Assembly: GCA_002205965.3 (NCBI GenBank)
Contig: NADL03000758.1
Coordinates: forward strand, 434,001 to 498,000
Length of the DNA: 64,000 nt
Direction: 5' to 3'
Source of the DNA: Kappaphycus alvarezii
Taxonomy: Eukaryota > Rhodophyta > Florideophyceae > Gigartinales > Solieriaceae
Of the stretch, positions 11,827-24,839 are shown one piece after another (the stretch's first letter is position 1; each line of letters starts with the position of its first letter). The position numbers and the translations under genes were made by a program. The notes beneath the pieces are model-generated. The model saw only the letters and a program-made list of their open reading frames with translations. It made no database searches and was not told the origin of the DNA.

Positions 11827-12600
11827 CAAATATTAAGTGTAGTGCCCGGCTCCCTTAGGCGTAATGGCACGTGGCCTCTGTCGCGAATTTGGGACATTGA
11901 TCCCAGTAGCACCCGACGGTGCGTACTTTGGCGCGAAGTCGCCACGGATGGTTTTGGGAAACCTTTAATTTTGGTATTTATTTGGGACTCATGGATTTGG
12001 TCCAACGACTACCGTATTTTATGGCTGCATTGTATGCATGGGGTGCTGACAGCACTGTATGGCACTGTAAACTATAAGGGCACGATCCGCACCCTGTGCC
12101 CCGGTATGACTTACCGTGGCTCACCTTTCCAGCTCGATGCATGCACGCCACTGACTACTTTATTTACTGTATTTTTAACTGTATTTCTAACCTAACCGTT
12201 AACTCTAGGAGTAGGATAGTCTAACTAAGCTAACCTATATATCACTTGGCACTTTTGCCACTCGACGAGTAAACGGGGAACCAACTGCCTACGCTAGGAT
12301 ATCCCCCATACTTGTAACTATTCGGCGCTGCCACTGGTTTGCAACTTGGGCAAAAGAGCCCCGTAGTAATCATCGTTACTCAGGTAAACCCGTGGTCGGT
12401 TTCCTGTATTGGGTGGGTTTTTTGTTGGTTCACCCAACCCAAACTAGCGTTCAACGCTACAGAAGTGCCAGCACATTCTAGTGAGTTCAAAACTCAAACT
12501 CTGGGTTCTGAACCCACAAGCTCTACCAACCTACCAAGAAAGTGGGATTCGAACACCCAAGTGGCTTTACTAGCCTTCAGCTGGTATTGCACCACATTAA
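11827..12600 (+). mobile_element. Possible solo LTR (gypsy-like)
   Basis: The block begins TGTAGTGCCC and has the mixed promoter-like composition of an LTR. A small dyad (TTGGCACTTTTGCCA) lies at about 12246. No protein and no second copy were seen. It ends near a tRNA-like segment that could be a primer-binding region. This is an inference from composition and a TG start; it could equally be ordinary intergenic DNA. Confidence 0.28.
12485..12600 (-). other. tRNA-like segment with box A/box B-like motifs
   Basis: On the minus strand a T-arm-like GTTCGAATCCCAC is followed by a D-arm-like GGTTGGTAGAGC. Next comes a hairpin GTGGG-TTCAGAA-CCCAG whose seven-base loop would present CAG. The order (T-arm before D-arm) does not make one proper tRNA, and acceptor stems do not pair. 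It may be two abutting tRNA relics, a tRNA-derived SINE head, or a retroelement primer-binding region. Confidence 0.25.
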
Positions 12601-12603
12601 GAA

Positions 12604-13185
12604 GTGGGGAGAGTCAGATGCGTCATACGACAAATTACTGAAGTCGTTTTTGAATATGATGCTGTTTGGCATCTTTGTGTAGATGCAGCACCCGTCTGGA
12701 AGACTTCACGTGATTGTTTCAAGCACATCGTCTCCCGCTGCCGTGATGAAGTGAAGAAGAACGCTGCATCGTCTGGTATTACTGCAAGGCATGGCGAGAA
12801 GTAGGTGCTTCTTGATGACCTCATAATGGAAACTGATTAGAGGAACGAAGCGACGCGGGCTGAAAAGGATGAACAGACGCAGAACAACAAAGTATTGGTA
12901 GCGGCATGGGAGGCGATTTGGGGTATGGAACTGAAGCATGGCGATGGAGTGGAGGACAGTGAGGAGGGATGCAGCCTGAGCTCGTGTGGATTTGATATGA
13001 AGCGAGTCCTTCATGCTGATGAAAGGGAAGGTGGTGATGAGCTTTCAGATTTTTTTCTCGCGAAAGCGAAGGAACGAAGAATAGTGGAGCAGACGAAGCC
13101 TGCTCTAGAGGAGCAGCATATTCTCACGGACTGTATATCGGCTCTAGACTGCAAAACTTTATGCTGCGGAGTAGATACCAAATAG
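12604..13185 (+). pseudogene. SANT/Myb-like gene of a PIF/Harbinger-type transposon, decayed
   Basis: One continuous frame, interrupted by two in-frame stops (about 12802 and 12838), encodes a Trp/Phe-spaced helical N-terminus (VWHLC, VWKTSRDCFKHIV). A polar helix follows, with HGEK, LLDDLI and RNEATRAEKDEQ, then VLVAAWEAIWGMELKHG. This resembles the Myb/SANT-like DNA-binding proteins that accompany PIF/Harbinger nucleases. A nuclease N-terminus lies immediately to the right on the other strand, supporting that pairing. In the family the Myb-like protein recruits the nuclease to the transposon ends. The family call is by pattern and context; the protein is not intact. Confidence 0.45.
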
Positions 13186-13560
13186 CCTTTTGAATGCCAA
13201 AAGTGCTCTACCACCTCCCTAATGGTGTCACTTAGATGAAAATACCTAATATTCAACACTGGTTCCAGTTCATACCATTTGCATACGGAGGAAAGGCGAC
13301 GGAGTGGTATACAGCACGATGTTATCGGATCACAGCGATACCGATTCCGAATTTTCGTGCCAGTAACCCCATCGATCGTGTCGCTTAACGCCAAAAATCA
13401 CGCTTTCTGAAGCGAAAGCTCTTTAACGCTTGCTAGTCGGAATTTAATTTGAAAAACACGTGCTTTGATGTTTGCATCACCGATAAACCTTTGTCGTGCT
13501 ATCAAGAAAAGGCATATGGACATATCTTCCTGTTCATCTGTTTCCAGTGCCATGCGAAAA
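13140..13560 (-). pseudogene. PIF/Harbinger nuclease (DDE_Tnp_4-like) N-terminal remnant
   Basis: The minus strand reads RNRYRCDP, then CIPLRRLSSVCKWYELEPV, then LSDTIREVVEHF. This matches the conserved region before the DDE core of Harbinger nucleases (R-x2-NRY-x-C ... LRRLA-P-RW-DL---F ... S-I---V-E). No catalytic DDE residues are present, so only the N-terminal part survives. A stop separates it from the upstream portion near 13390. It faces the SANT/Myb-like remnant at 12604-13185, a convergent two-gene layout also seen at 60.8-62.75 kb. Confidence 0.52.
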
Positions 13561-14055
13561 TTGAGTGCGCTTCAATACCTTCTAGAAAGCGCTAGACTGA
13601 TGTGGTAACCACTTTGTCCTGTGTAATTCCGAATATTTATCAGCATTGGTGTCCAATGCTTGGAACTGCAGTGCGGTCTTTCTACGAAGGGCTATCCTGG
13701 ATCGTACCCATGGATTGCGAAATATTTGAATGCGAAGTAGTGCATGGAATATTCGTATGCCAAAAATTTGCTTTAACTCGGCACTCTGTAACATTATTGT
13801 CAAGAGAGCTTGAAAAAGCCAAAACTGATGCCTTATCCGCGACTCAAAGTTCAATTCTTGTGATAGCTGCAGCTCTGGGTCGCTTCTGAGGTGCAATTCT
13901 GGGCTACTTGAGCTGTAATCGCCACATCAAACAAAAAAAGCCCAAAATCATCGCAAATTTTCTGAGTCTAATCGACTCCGTCTTCTCCGCACTGGGGCGA
14001 GGAAGGGAAACAGTGCGAGGTAGCTTAGGAATCAGATGAAACTATCCGTTCCTGT
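13561..14055. other. No gene recognised between transposon remnants
   Basis: Overlapping frames of about 100 codons on both strands (13582-13896) have no recognisable domain. They may be the poorly preserved upstream part of the adjacent Harbinger nuclease. Confidence 0.35.
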
Positions 14056-14059
14056 CAGA

Positions 14060-14775
14060 CGCTTGCAGCAGCTCTTATCCGAATCACAGAAACTGTATTA
14101 TCAACGCATAAAAGCGGCACCATACATGCTGTAATGTCACAAAATTGCGTGCTTCTCATTCGTAAAAATTCATCTTACTTGGGACATGTGTCAATGGAAA
14201 TTTGTAGTCTTCAGCAATGAAAAATTTAATCTAAACGGCCCGGATGGTTTCGCGAGCTTATTTGCACGATATCAGGAAAGAGAAGAAAAAAATTTTGCGG
14301 CGACAGATAGAGGGTGAATCATTGATGCTATGGAGGGCTATGTATTTCCTCGGACTCGCAAATTTATGTGTTAATAGTGGGCGGATGAACTCCTAAATGT
14401 ATTGAAATTTGTAAGGGAAAGAATTGAGGCCATTTAATTCTGTTAATTTAGGGGAAGACTGGATCTACCGGCAAGGCAATGCTGCTGAGTATATCTCAAA
14501 GCACAAATAAAATGAATGGAACACAATGACTTCTCGATTTTTCCCTTGGCCCGCTAAAAGCCCGGACTTAAATATCATTGATAATATCTGAGAGACCCTC
14601 AAGCGGCGTATTTATGGAGGTTTAAGCAGTTTGGGTCTCTACAACAGCTTCGCATTGCCGTCGATGAGGCATGGGATTCTATCGGCATGGGGACTGTGAA
14701 GTTTGTACAACTCTGTCCCTATGCGCTTGGTTGCAGTTGTACAGGCATGGGGTGGGCCGATAAAGAATTTGAATC
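14060..14775 (+). pseudogene. Decayed Tc1/mariner transposase
   Basis: Successive plus-strand pieces match a Tc1-type DDE transposase. FVVFSNEKFNLNGPDGFAS is the first catalytic-Asp region, with N in place of D in the usual FSDEK. Then come ATRQ-EGESLMLWRAM, a PAKSPDLNIIDNI segment around 14570 (usual SPDLNPIEN), and a tail LQQLRIAVDEAWDSI. Several frame changes and stops break it. The first Asp is lost and the final Glu (PIEN) reads as Asp. No terminal inverted repeats were found. It is clearly older than the copy at 40.3-41.8 kb. Confidence 0.72.
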
Positions 14776-15779
14776 AATAAATAAATGTTTGCAATTCATC
14801 TTTACTAAAGTTAAAATACTTGGATAATATCTTATTTAGCGTACTTATTGTATTTCGCATAAGAATGTCCAAATTGTGGGAAGCCATTAAGGTATTTGGA
14901 TGTAATGCGTGTGCAAAGTCTATTCATTTACTTTGAATTCTTAGTCAGGTACCTCAATAAACGCTCATTTATTACAATATTGTCTATGCGATAATTTGGT
15001 TGGGTGTACTCTAGTTTCATTGAGAAAAATAGACATTTTAACGATTCCACAAGCAAAAAATAGCAATTATAAATTACTCTTTAATCTTATGAACTTTACC
15101 AAGGTGCTGCTTCAGGCCGCTTAAAGAAATTTGGGGGCCGATTCAGTGCGTTGGAAAAATTCAAACTATTTTGTCTCGATTATAGGGTATTCAAGTACTC
15201 TATATCCTATAAATATCAACGTAAATTACAAAAAAAGATCACAATGAGCTTCTTAAACAATAGAAAATACCCTATAGGAAGAGCTTACTTACTCAAAGGA
15301 TCTCATTAAGTGTGGTTTTTTGTCAGGGAGGTAACTTGTTTTTCAATTAGTGCACGTCTTCAACAGCAATCTAATACCGAAATTCCTAACGATAATTGCT
15401 TAACATCAAATCAAAGCCTTATCGTTTCGTACATTTTCAGAAAAGGCTGTAATTTATCTCTGAAGATGCTAGAGAAGAAAGTAATGACGGGTAGAATGAC
15501 TACTATGAGTGCATGGCCGGTACTTTTGAGTAAAATTTAAGTTTAAATATTTTCTATGACTAATATCGTTAATAATATCTATTAATACTTATTAATGTTT
15601 TAAACCCTTTTCCGTTGCTACAAATGGATTAATTAATGATAATTTGCGCAATTTGGGACTTTTTCTGTTCCGAATAAATTCATTTCAAGCAGCTTCCGTT
15701 CACTGTAACTGTAAAATCAGTAAAGAGCCATTTCTTTGGTTTTGTTTTCATATTGTACTTAAAATTTATAATCACAGTA
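14776..15779. other. AT-rich, nothing recognised
   Basis: No coding similarity. The 76-codon frame at 15310-15540 lacks any recognisable motif. Confidence 0.4.
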
Positions 15780-15960
15780 ACTTAAATGCTTAGATGTGTG
15801 CTGTTCATTATCCCCACTGGTTGCAGCTTTTCAAAATTTTCGCCTAGTGCTCTCAAAATTTTGGCCTATTGCTCTGGGCACACGAAAAACTTTAAATCAT
15901 CGACGACTACAGCCAACACAGTAACAAGAATAACATATAAATTCTTTAAATTGACTACCC
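15780..15960 (-). mobile_element. Possible copia reverse transcriptase relic
   Basis: The minus strand has a hydrophobic strand followed by AVVVDDLKFF, resembling the copia RT catalytic box (normally YVDD with a hydrophobic lead). A helix-like ILRALGENFEKL follows. It is short, broken and isolated; chance similarity is possible. Confidence 0.33.
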
Positions 15961-16979
15961 CATTTCGAAATTAGCTACCAACTTGGAATCAGTGTAACAC
16001 ATTACTAGTACTGAAAAATCATTCTATCAACTGTAAAAGGTTTTACTGATATAAATTAATTCAGTACAACAAGAAAACTAATTGTGAGGTAAATCAATTG
16101 GAATTAGATGGATTTTCAAAATTAAAAGACTAATTGAGAACTTTTTCTTTTTAAATCTCTTGAAAATAATTTAATCTGCAAAAGAGGAACTATTTGTTTC
16201 TTATGGGGAAAGATTCAAATTTCAATCTCAGAAGCAACTTAAGAGTGCCCAATATCTTCTTGCTGATTTTTATTCAAGAGAAGGATAAAATTTCCGACCT
16301 TTTTAAAACCCAACCATGATTGCATGTTCTCTGGAACTGCTTTCGGTGGTCATCTTTTCATAATTGAGTTTTTATATTAAAACTTGCGTATCATCCTAAG
16401 AGACTACTGCGCTAAACTGGCTGCCGAAGTTGAAGAAACTAAATATGTGTTTTTTTTGAAAAATTACTGCAAGATGTTTTTTCAATAGTTTAAATTAAGG
16501 GTTTTTTTTGAAATTAACACTCTCAGTCAAAGCAAACTGCAAAATTAATCATTTCAATATTAACATATATTTCAATTAAGGCTGCTTAGAACTTACGACT
16601 ATTTTCTATTAGTATTACTGAATTCAAATCTAATTGGTTACGATGTATAGGTAAGTCAATGTGTTTCAAGTGATGATAGGATTACTGACGCACCTTGTTG
16701 GAATTATAATGGAACAAGAAATTGTGAAATACGTAGTGAAACTGCTAGCTCAGATTTCGTATGAGAAAGCTGCAAAACCGCATGCCAAACGTTTCCATAG
16801 ACTAGTCAATTGAAGGACTCAAAGCTGTTGACATTGAATTTCCACAAGTTGGAAAAAGATTGCGAATCTACATCTCTATCGAATTCGATTACAACACCAA
16901 TCCAATTCTCTCAATTAAAAAGGTCTATTTATGTTTCTATTTACGAATAGAATTCATTTTGCTCAATTGAGCTCATCGA
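15961..16979. other. AT-rich, no gene recognised
   Basis: No domain could be read. By position the right part may be decayed RT of the plus-strand copia remnant that follows. Confidence 0.35.
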
Positions 16980-17340
16980 AATGTTAAAGAGTAACACGCA
17001 ATATGTTGGCAGGAAAAACGTATGCCTTTTGCCAATGCTATGATTACAGCTATAGTATGAAGTATCTACTGCTGCAAATTGGAAAGGAAATACAGCTATT
17101 CTTCTGTATCGATTCGATATGTTTATTGACTATCACCAAATCAAAACGTCCAAGCGAATTGATGAACGACAGAGCAGATATTCATCGAGCCCATCGTGAG
17201 TAAAAGATCAAAAACAGTGCTTTAATTAGTTCCAGAAACAATGTCGCCGAAAATATGACTTTTGAATGGCAATTCGTTGCTTAACAATGCACTTGCTCCT
17301 TCTTATTTGCAATTTACGATCGAGCAGTGGATCTTAAATG
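16980..17340 (+). mobile_element. Ty1/copia fossil: RNase H fragment
   Basis: The plus strand encodes a copia RNase H stretch: YDYSYSMKYLLLQIGKEIQL, then a CIDS / LTITKS segment, RADIHRAHRE, and SRNNVAENMT. It corresponds to the LYAF-AFD ... TDS--LF--I ... IRS-NN-AD--T layout also present in the copia element at 40-47 kb (42293-42646). It is broken and old, and the 3' LTR was not identified. Confidence 0.58.
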
Positions 17341-17689
17341 ACCACATTCTCAAATTTAAGGAGTCGAATTGAGATCCATTCAATAGTCTGTTTTATCTAT
17401 CAACTATGGGTTACTATGGGATATCTGCTAAGAAAAGGAGTTATTGATAATCCAATTTTATTTATATGTCGCTACGGCTGCTACGGTCAATCAGAATATG
17501 ACTAGTATTTACGTATGTATTTCGGGCGCATATTCTATAACTCAGGATGTGTGTGAGTTTGTGAGATATCTGACAAACAACCAATACAGCCTGCCTCAAG
17601 CAAGAAATAGTATAAAAGCAACAAAAGAACCCAAAGTCAAAAATAAATAGAGGTACTGTTATGGGCTTACTAGGCTTGCCGTGGTCGCT
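17341..17689. other. No gene recognised
   Basis: No coding similarity. It may include the 3' end of the preceding copia fossil and the 5' end of the next. Confidence 0.35.
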
Positions 17690-20600
17690 ATATGCCTCCC
17701 CGACACATTCCGCCCACTCGAAACCATCTTACACGGCGTCATTCACATCCCTCCAGGATTCACCCCGTTCCAAACTCACGATCGGCTACCAAAACACAAC
17801 CCGAGGCCGCCGAGCTGCCCTCTACGCGGCCGTTGCAACATCATCCTCGCTTATACAAGAACTACTCCGACTTTCCAGGATCACCGCTCACGGCACATCT
17901 CCGCCGTACAACGCCAACCACAAAAACCAACCTCCAAACCATGGAACCTATTCAAATTCTAAAAATCGCAAGACTTGACCGACTTAAAAATACACCTTGG
18001 CCACTCCTCATGAGCGAAGCAGCAGCAAAATCCATAAAAAGCACGAGAACACGTCGTCGGTGACCCCCCGTCACCGACCAAACCCGCCCTCTAGGAAACC
18101 TTCAACGATATAGTGCTCAGTGCTCTGATTGAATAAATCTCCGCAGAGGTCGCTGCTTTAGTCATTCAATCTGACAATTTAATCGCACTGCACGGACTCA
18201 TCAGCGCTGTCACTACCCACCTCGACACCACCAAAACCGTAAACCGCAAGTATCTCAAGTACCTAGCCGAGAATATAACTTTTACAGCAAACATGGATAT
18301 CACCATATTAGCCATCAAACACGAAGAAGTCAGGTCTAGAATGATCGCATTCAAATACCCAACCATAGGGGACCCCGGCGCCACAGTCGACTTCATGATC
18401 GCCGGACTCCGCTACAACCCCTTCGCTGCACCGATTGGCATGTACAGTACATGCTCTCCAGCAAGCCTGCAGACACGAAAGATATAGGTCACAAGTACAA
18501 CGATTTTCAGACTTCCACCACACACACCGCACCCGACAGCAGCTCCTCACAGGTCCCCAGACCCACAGACCTCACCGACACCAAACTCACCGAACTTCCC
18601 AAGCAGGTGCGCGCACTCCGTAAAGATAGCAGACCTCCCGTCGTCGATAAACACTGTGCCAACACCATGTGGCCCTGAGATTCTCCAACCCGCGCCACAC
18701 CGATAAGCAATGTCCTGAGCACAACCACCCATGATATTGCAAATCTAAAGCCGTCGCCAAGAGGTCAAAATCGACTATTAAGAGCTGGCGCAAGAACTAC
18801 ACAGCCTTATACGACCGAAAACCAGTGATCATAGAGACCAAACCACACCATCTGACATTAAGTTATTTCTTAGCTCCGCAGAACATCCCACCCTCACCCA
18901 TTCCCTCTACACCCAGATGACCCCCTCTCCCATCCTGTCCCACCGCCACGGCCACTAATGACATAACTGTCTGGACAAACCATGGCTCAATCACAGTTAA
19001 GACTCCGGAGAATAAGACTATTCGACTTCCGGCCTTGGCCAACCCTGAACTGGCGCACAACCTGGTCTCCGTCGGAGCCCTAGCATAAATCTATGGATCA
19101 GTACTCTTCGTCGACGAGCTAGCGATTGTCCTGAACACCACGCCAGCCGGCCTCCGGACTCTAGCCAAGTCACCATGAAACCATACCACCCAAGCATACT
19201 CGCCACAGGATCAACAAAACAACGCTCACGGGTCAGCCCGAACAGCTACTAGACCATATACAGCACCCCGAAAAACCAAAAAATGAATCACGCTGTACAC
19301 AAAAACGCCACCAAAGTTCCGTACCACAAACCAATCCCCGCACCAGCCCACACCAACCACATCAACAAAACGCAACCCCGTCGAAAATTTTCACGTCCCT
19401 CAAGAAATCACTCCGCTACTTACTAAAACCCCCACGAATACTCCCCAAGCCAAAAATCAAAGTCACAGAACTCTGCCACAAATGGAATCTTATAGTAAAC
19501 CGCGCAGCACTGCGTACAATAAAAACAATGCCAAAGCACAACTCCCTACCTCTCCTGCCTCTATCCCTCAAACAGACACCATCACTTATCACGTGTCACC
19601 CGTGTCGCAACGCCAAATTAATCCAATCCCCGCACAAACCCAAACACTACGCCGTAAGCAGCTATACAAGCTCAGACACGTGCGATCCCATCAATCCCAG
19701 ATCAAAACAAAAAAGCGAATATGCCCTCATATTCATCGATGCGGAAAGCCGCTTCCTCAACGCCTACTTCCTCTAAGAAAGAGAAAAAGAGTACTGGCTC
19801 ACCCACTCCCACCACCAAGGCACCACAGTTAAGCCACGCAACCCGTACCAGACACAAGAAAACAGCCACACGGAGCGCATCAACCTCAAAATACTCAACG
19901 CAACGAGCGCGACCCCACAAAAGCGAACCCACCACCCGAGTTCTGAGAAGACACACCCCAAGATGAGCGTACAAGTACAACCTTATCCACAATTCCATCA
20001 CTGGGCAAGCCCCGCCAAAGTGATGCACCAAGCTCCCACATACCAACAACAACTGTTCACATTCTGAGAATGGGTTGACATCCCAATTTCAAACCACAAA
20101 AAAAGGTAAACCGCCGCGCGAAGCTAGTCAGAGACATGTGCCTCATAGACAACTGTATTATCCCCGCCTGGAACCCTGAGACAAAAACATACATCAGTGC
20201 AAGCGCCTTCGATTTCCAATCATACCACGAGGCCACTACCCCTTCTCGAACCACGACTACAGCACTCCGAACAATTCCCATCCGACTCCCCGACGTCCTC
20301 CAGACAACATCCCAAGTCCACCTCTACAATGACGCACCATAATGGGCAGTGGCCCATGACGAAGATGTGGACACTCTCGAAAAAGAGAACACATTACGCT
20401 GGATCCAAAACCACCGCGTCCCCAGCTCCGCCTAAGTCACTCCCCTAAAATTTAATTGCAATGAAGAACATGGACAGTCCCTCGAGGTCCAAAGGAAAGC
20501 CAACTGATCCGTTAAGGGCGATAAAATGCAACCACATCTAGACTACGGGCCGTCCAAAAATTCCTCATACATGGCCGAGAAACTACAAAACGCCTCCGAC

Positions 20601-21000
20601 GAACCCTTGCAGCCCATCATCAGTGGCATATTTGTCATTTCGAAATCTCCGCGGCATACCTGCACGAATCCAACCAGCGCGACCAGGACGTGTACATCAT
20701 AGACTAGCCTAGATTAATGGCACTTAGCGATACCTGGGGAAAAACCTGATTTTCCTTACACAACCTTTACGGCACAACCACACCCGCACACGCCTTCTAC
20801 AAAGATCCGGTGAAAAATCTCACCACCCATGGAGACCAGCACAACCAGTTAGACAATTTCCAGTTCGAAAAAAATATTTAAACGACAGCCCCATTCTTAC
20901 AGCAGTCAGAATGGACGACTCCTTACCCACTTTCACTTCCAGAAAATCCATCTTCAATCTTTACAACGTGTCCAGAATCAAGTACAACATAATGGACCTA
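17690..21000 (+). mobile_element. Ty1/copia fossil, short-LTR family (gag to RT), plus strand
   Basis: The gag part can be followed from about 17940 (KIARLDRLKNTPW) through ENITFTANMDITILAIKHE and KYPTIGDPGATVDFMI to RYNPF. These correspond closely to the minus-strand element at 47.3-52.6 kb (NYPDISDPATTVYFMI and RSNP). Farther right, C-rich sequence matches that element's protease/integrase linker and the start of RT at about 20500-20720. It is heavily broken, with many interruptions, and no LTR pair was found. It is therefore an old member of the same family. Codon use is Cys-poor and Pro/Thr/His-rich, as in its relative. Confidence 0.58.
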
Positions 21001-21399
21001 GACCATCTCACTAAGTACCAAAAATGGCACGTCAACATCTCCAGAACAGAGAGATACATATATCACAACCTTACATAATCCATATAATCCTGCGAAAAAC
21101 CAGGATGACGCAGTGCAACCCTCGTTCAACACCCGTTCTAGAACACACCAACTGCAATCACACCGTCACTGTATCTTCGCTCCCACCCAACCTCATGACT
21201 CAATAATGAAGCATCTCCGGTGGCCTATAGCTACTTGACAGACATTACAAGGCCCAACATGCAGTTTCAGTGAAAAAAATGACTGAAGTCATACATCAGA
21301 TCATAAAACAACGCCCAACCACGTCAGCACCTATCGCAACGGATTTTGAGATTTTATGCAACTTTTCTAAATTAAATGACTTGATACCAGTGAAAGCTA

Positions 21400-24300
21400 A
21401 AATAAAAATTTTTCGTAATTTCTAAAATGTACAGCTCTAATTGTTATAACTCAATTTTCAATAAAAAAACGATCATTCTGCCATTCAACTCCACAAATAC
21501 CATGGCGCTAAGCTGTCTTCACCATGTCACAGCTCCCGTTTTCAACCAGAGACTTCAGCAGATACGATGGCTTATTCCCATCTTTATCAGGGCCCATTGC
21601 TCAAATTGAATGGAACTTGTTGCCAGATAACACATGTTTTGCTTTCTCTGTGCTTATTCGATTTAAGATCTAGTGGAAACAATCTGCTGAATATCAATGC
21701 AGATTGATTCCGTTTTCCTTACGTCTTTTCTATCCAAATTTGACCAAGGTCGGTACCACGCGTTCCTTTCTCTATTTTGTTTCAAGCTGGCGGAAACTAT
21801 TCAAATGTTGCCTTTTACTAGCCGGCCATATGAGGTGACGCATATAATGACAATAAGATACGAGTCGATCATCCTTCCTCCGCCGTTCGTAGCACTTCGA
21901 CGACTGGATTTATGAGATATCGAATCTTCCGTACATGTATCTTTATGTTGCATCTCTTCTCTTGTGACATTACACTGGCCTGAGCGTCGGAAAAGAAATT
22001 CAAATACTGCGTCAAAGCTATATGCAGCTCCTTTGCCAGATAGAGTTATCTCTATTGATGAAAATGTCTTTGCATACTTTTGCAATGGTAAAGGAATTGA
22101 TGGAACGTCAGATTTGGTTTCTCAGCGTGATCAGAGGCGAGAACTCTCTGAGTTTGAAGTTTCTGCTTTTCGGGAAAACAGAAAGGTATCCTTTACGTCA
22201 CTGTATCTGTTGGAGCCCCTTGAAAATGACCTCTCCGGGGTGAAGGAAATCAAAGATCAGATGAAGACGTTGAGTTACGGAAAAGCGGGAAGATAATTCT
22301 ACAATTGCTATTGAGGACACTCTTGTTTGCGTAATTATCGCCTTCCGATTTCGGCGCCCGTGTGAATTTCAAATAAGTTTTGAACGAAAGCTCCTAATGA
22401 ATTTACTGCTCAGTAGAGGGAAAAGGGCTTGAGGAGCTGTATTGTTACCGCTGATATGCGATAAGGTAATGAATATTTTATGAATCTTACGACTGAGTTT
22501 GGGTTCGGTTCTGTATTTTTTATACCCGAACACCTCCTTCGGTTCCATCTCTTTGTGGGCGTTTCATTCCTGAATCTCCGAAGAGAGGACGGAGAAATAG
22601 CTGCTGCCGCTGATAAAACCTACAGTAGATCCGTAGAAGTGAACAGTAATTTGTATGAAATTTGACGTCCAGAATCAATAGAGCAGATTCTCGGCAATTG
22701 GATACATGAATCGCGGATCGTAGGGTACATTTTTTATTGAATATCAACCGGTCCTCTGAACTCTCGTTAGTTTTTCTACAACAGCATCTTCTTTTGTAGC
22801 TGAAACAAAATTGGACTGAGCGAAATTACCGCAATTGCCTTTAGAAAGCTAGGAACTCATGCATTCAACAATATATTAAGATCCATGTGTACTTTGCCTC
22901 ATTATTTCGATGACTCTTTGAAGACTTATGTATCTTCCCTAATTCTTTCATGCGCTGTGAAAAAGTTCTGTTCAAAATGTCGAATGGGGGTGAAATAAAG
23001 TCACAAGCAATGAAAGATAATATTTAGAATGAGATAAGAAGCATTGCGATTTTCTAATAGTTTCTCGGAGTTGTCCAGATTTGTTTCTGCTCAGAAAGTC
23101 TAGGGTTGCCGTAATTAAATGCAGGTCTTATTTTAATTTTAAACTCAGAAGCGAGGTTAGCACTTGGACTGGCAGACAGGTTTATTTCGGTGGAAAGGAC
23201 GTTTTTTCAGTTTTTTTATCCACTGCACCATGGCTTGTTAACTAGAAAGGCTTCTTCGTAGACTATGACGCTCTGTATTAAAAATGAAAGATATGTCATG
23301 TCTACAATTCGTTCGACGAGATTTATTAAAGGCTTTTTTGAATAGGCTTGACCTTGATGGTCGCCATTTGAGATTCTATCTCCTCTCGAGTAATGCTTGC
23401 GGTCACTACTTGTTCGTGATTGTGGCTCTTGTCGTTCTTGGCTCCGATTTCGTTGAGAATTATGGGACCTTGTGTGTGCGGCCTTGACTGTACAAGAAAG
23501 TGCTAGTTTCCTACTGACAGTTTACTGTGATGCTTTGATCTTCCTAGACGTATCTTGGTATTTCATGATACCTATCCCTTAAGCTGAGACTGGAATGGGC
23601 TTCAATACCAGTCCGGCCAACTTCCACGTCTGCTAGCTTCGCAATATGAATGAATCAATCATAAATTAACGATCCTTGGTCAGTAAGGGTCTCATTTGGC
23701 TGACCTGTGTAAACCAAGGCTTAGCACTTCACAAGTGTTCTACATATCATATAGGTAGATATGATTGGTAAAAAGATGGCTGCACTGAACTTGGCGCCTT
23801 CATCCACATTGTGCAGAACTGGATCACCATCAAGGTACATGATATCGAGAATTAATTTTTTTTGAACTGGACGTTCTCGGGCCTTGTGTAGTCCTGAACC
23901 GTTCCGGAGCGTACTATAAACGCTGCCATGGATCAAATTTCTTAGAAAGGTGCTCCAGCGTCTTCAATTTGTGTGGAGTAGCATGTTCTCGTCTCGAAAG
24001 TCTGATCAAGTTGAGCAATTTACGTACACTCGGATGGATGAAATGTCGGTCTAACTTAGAAAATTTGGCCTTCTAAAATTAATCTCATTAGACAAATGAA
24101 TTGCAGCGTATAAATGGTTTGTTGCTGAGAGAGTCATCGGCACGTACCACTCGTCCACGTAGATAGTACCACCGTTCCGATCAGTGTGGGGAACTCGCTT
24201 AACCACCCGGTTAGAGAACATGCATTGCGTCAGGAACTCCTTTTCCAGTATTTCTATCCCCAGTAACACTGGATATCTGCGTCCACAATATCCAGCTCAA

Positions 24301-24640
24301 TGTAGATGCGCGTTATTCCGCTGGGCGTATGCAATTGGATTACTTCTCGACCGATAAAGTCTTATGTGACGTCAGCGAGCAGAAAGAAGTTCCTTGACGG
24401 AATTTTCTTCTTATGTTATAACAAGAGCTCTTCAAATCATATTCAGTTCCTTTCTGCCTTTTGAATGATTTGGGGCTCCGGTGTCGCAAAGAAACCTACT
24501 GGGCGTCTGTACCTCATTTCAGAGCTCATCTGTTGTAATTAGACGTCATTCATCATGAATTCATTCACTTTCCGCTATCTTCATTTTTGCTCTTCTATTG
24601 CCACTGATTTCCGGTAAAGATTTTCCTTTTAGATGCTCTC
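21400..24640 (-). mobile_element. Ty1/copia fossil, minus strand (protease-integrase region readable)
   Basis: The best-preserved pieces are a protease/pre-integrase part at 24051-24269 (LLGIEILEKEF, then HLYAAIHLSNEI) and an integrase part at 23721-23936 (KLILDIMYLDGDPVLHNVDE, then FSAAIFLP). The latter is the catalytic-Asp region (MDIMYLDG ... VDEAT-FSAA) of the same copia family as the element at 40-47 kb. RT and RNase H should lie to the left (21.4-23.2 kb) but are too decayed to follow. It is broken in many places and old. LTRs were not found. Confidence 0.55.
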
Positions 24641-24839
24641 CGTCACCTACCCGAAATACTGCCTCTAACTGGCAGCTCATCCGTGGTCGGACTTTATGGA
24701 AGACTATATTCTATATGTGTGTTTGAATGACGTCTTATTTAATCTTTCAATAAAATCAATCTCGGAGAATGTTGTATAAATGAGAATTAAAAGCATCCAA
24801 TTCTTTCTCTGCTGCTTGATCCTCACTGCCACCGGAACT

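Noticed and set aside
12485-12600. A genuine tRNA gene
   Set aside because: Arms are in the wrong order, acceptor stems do not pair, and the T-arm stem carries mismatches.
15310-15540. 76-codon frame as a small gene
   Set aside because: No motif, and AT-rich surroundings without other coding signs.
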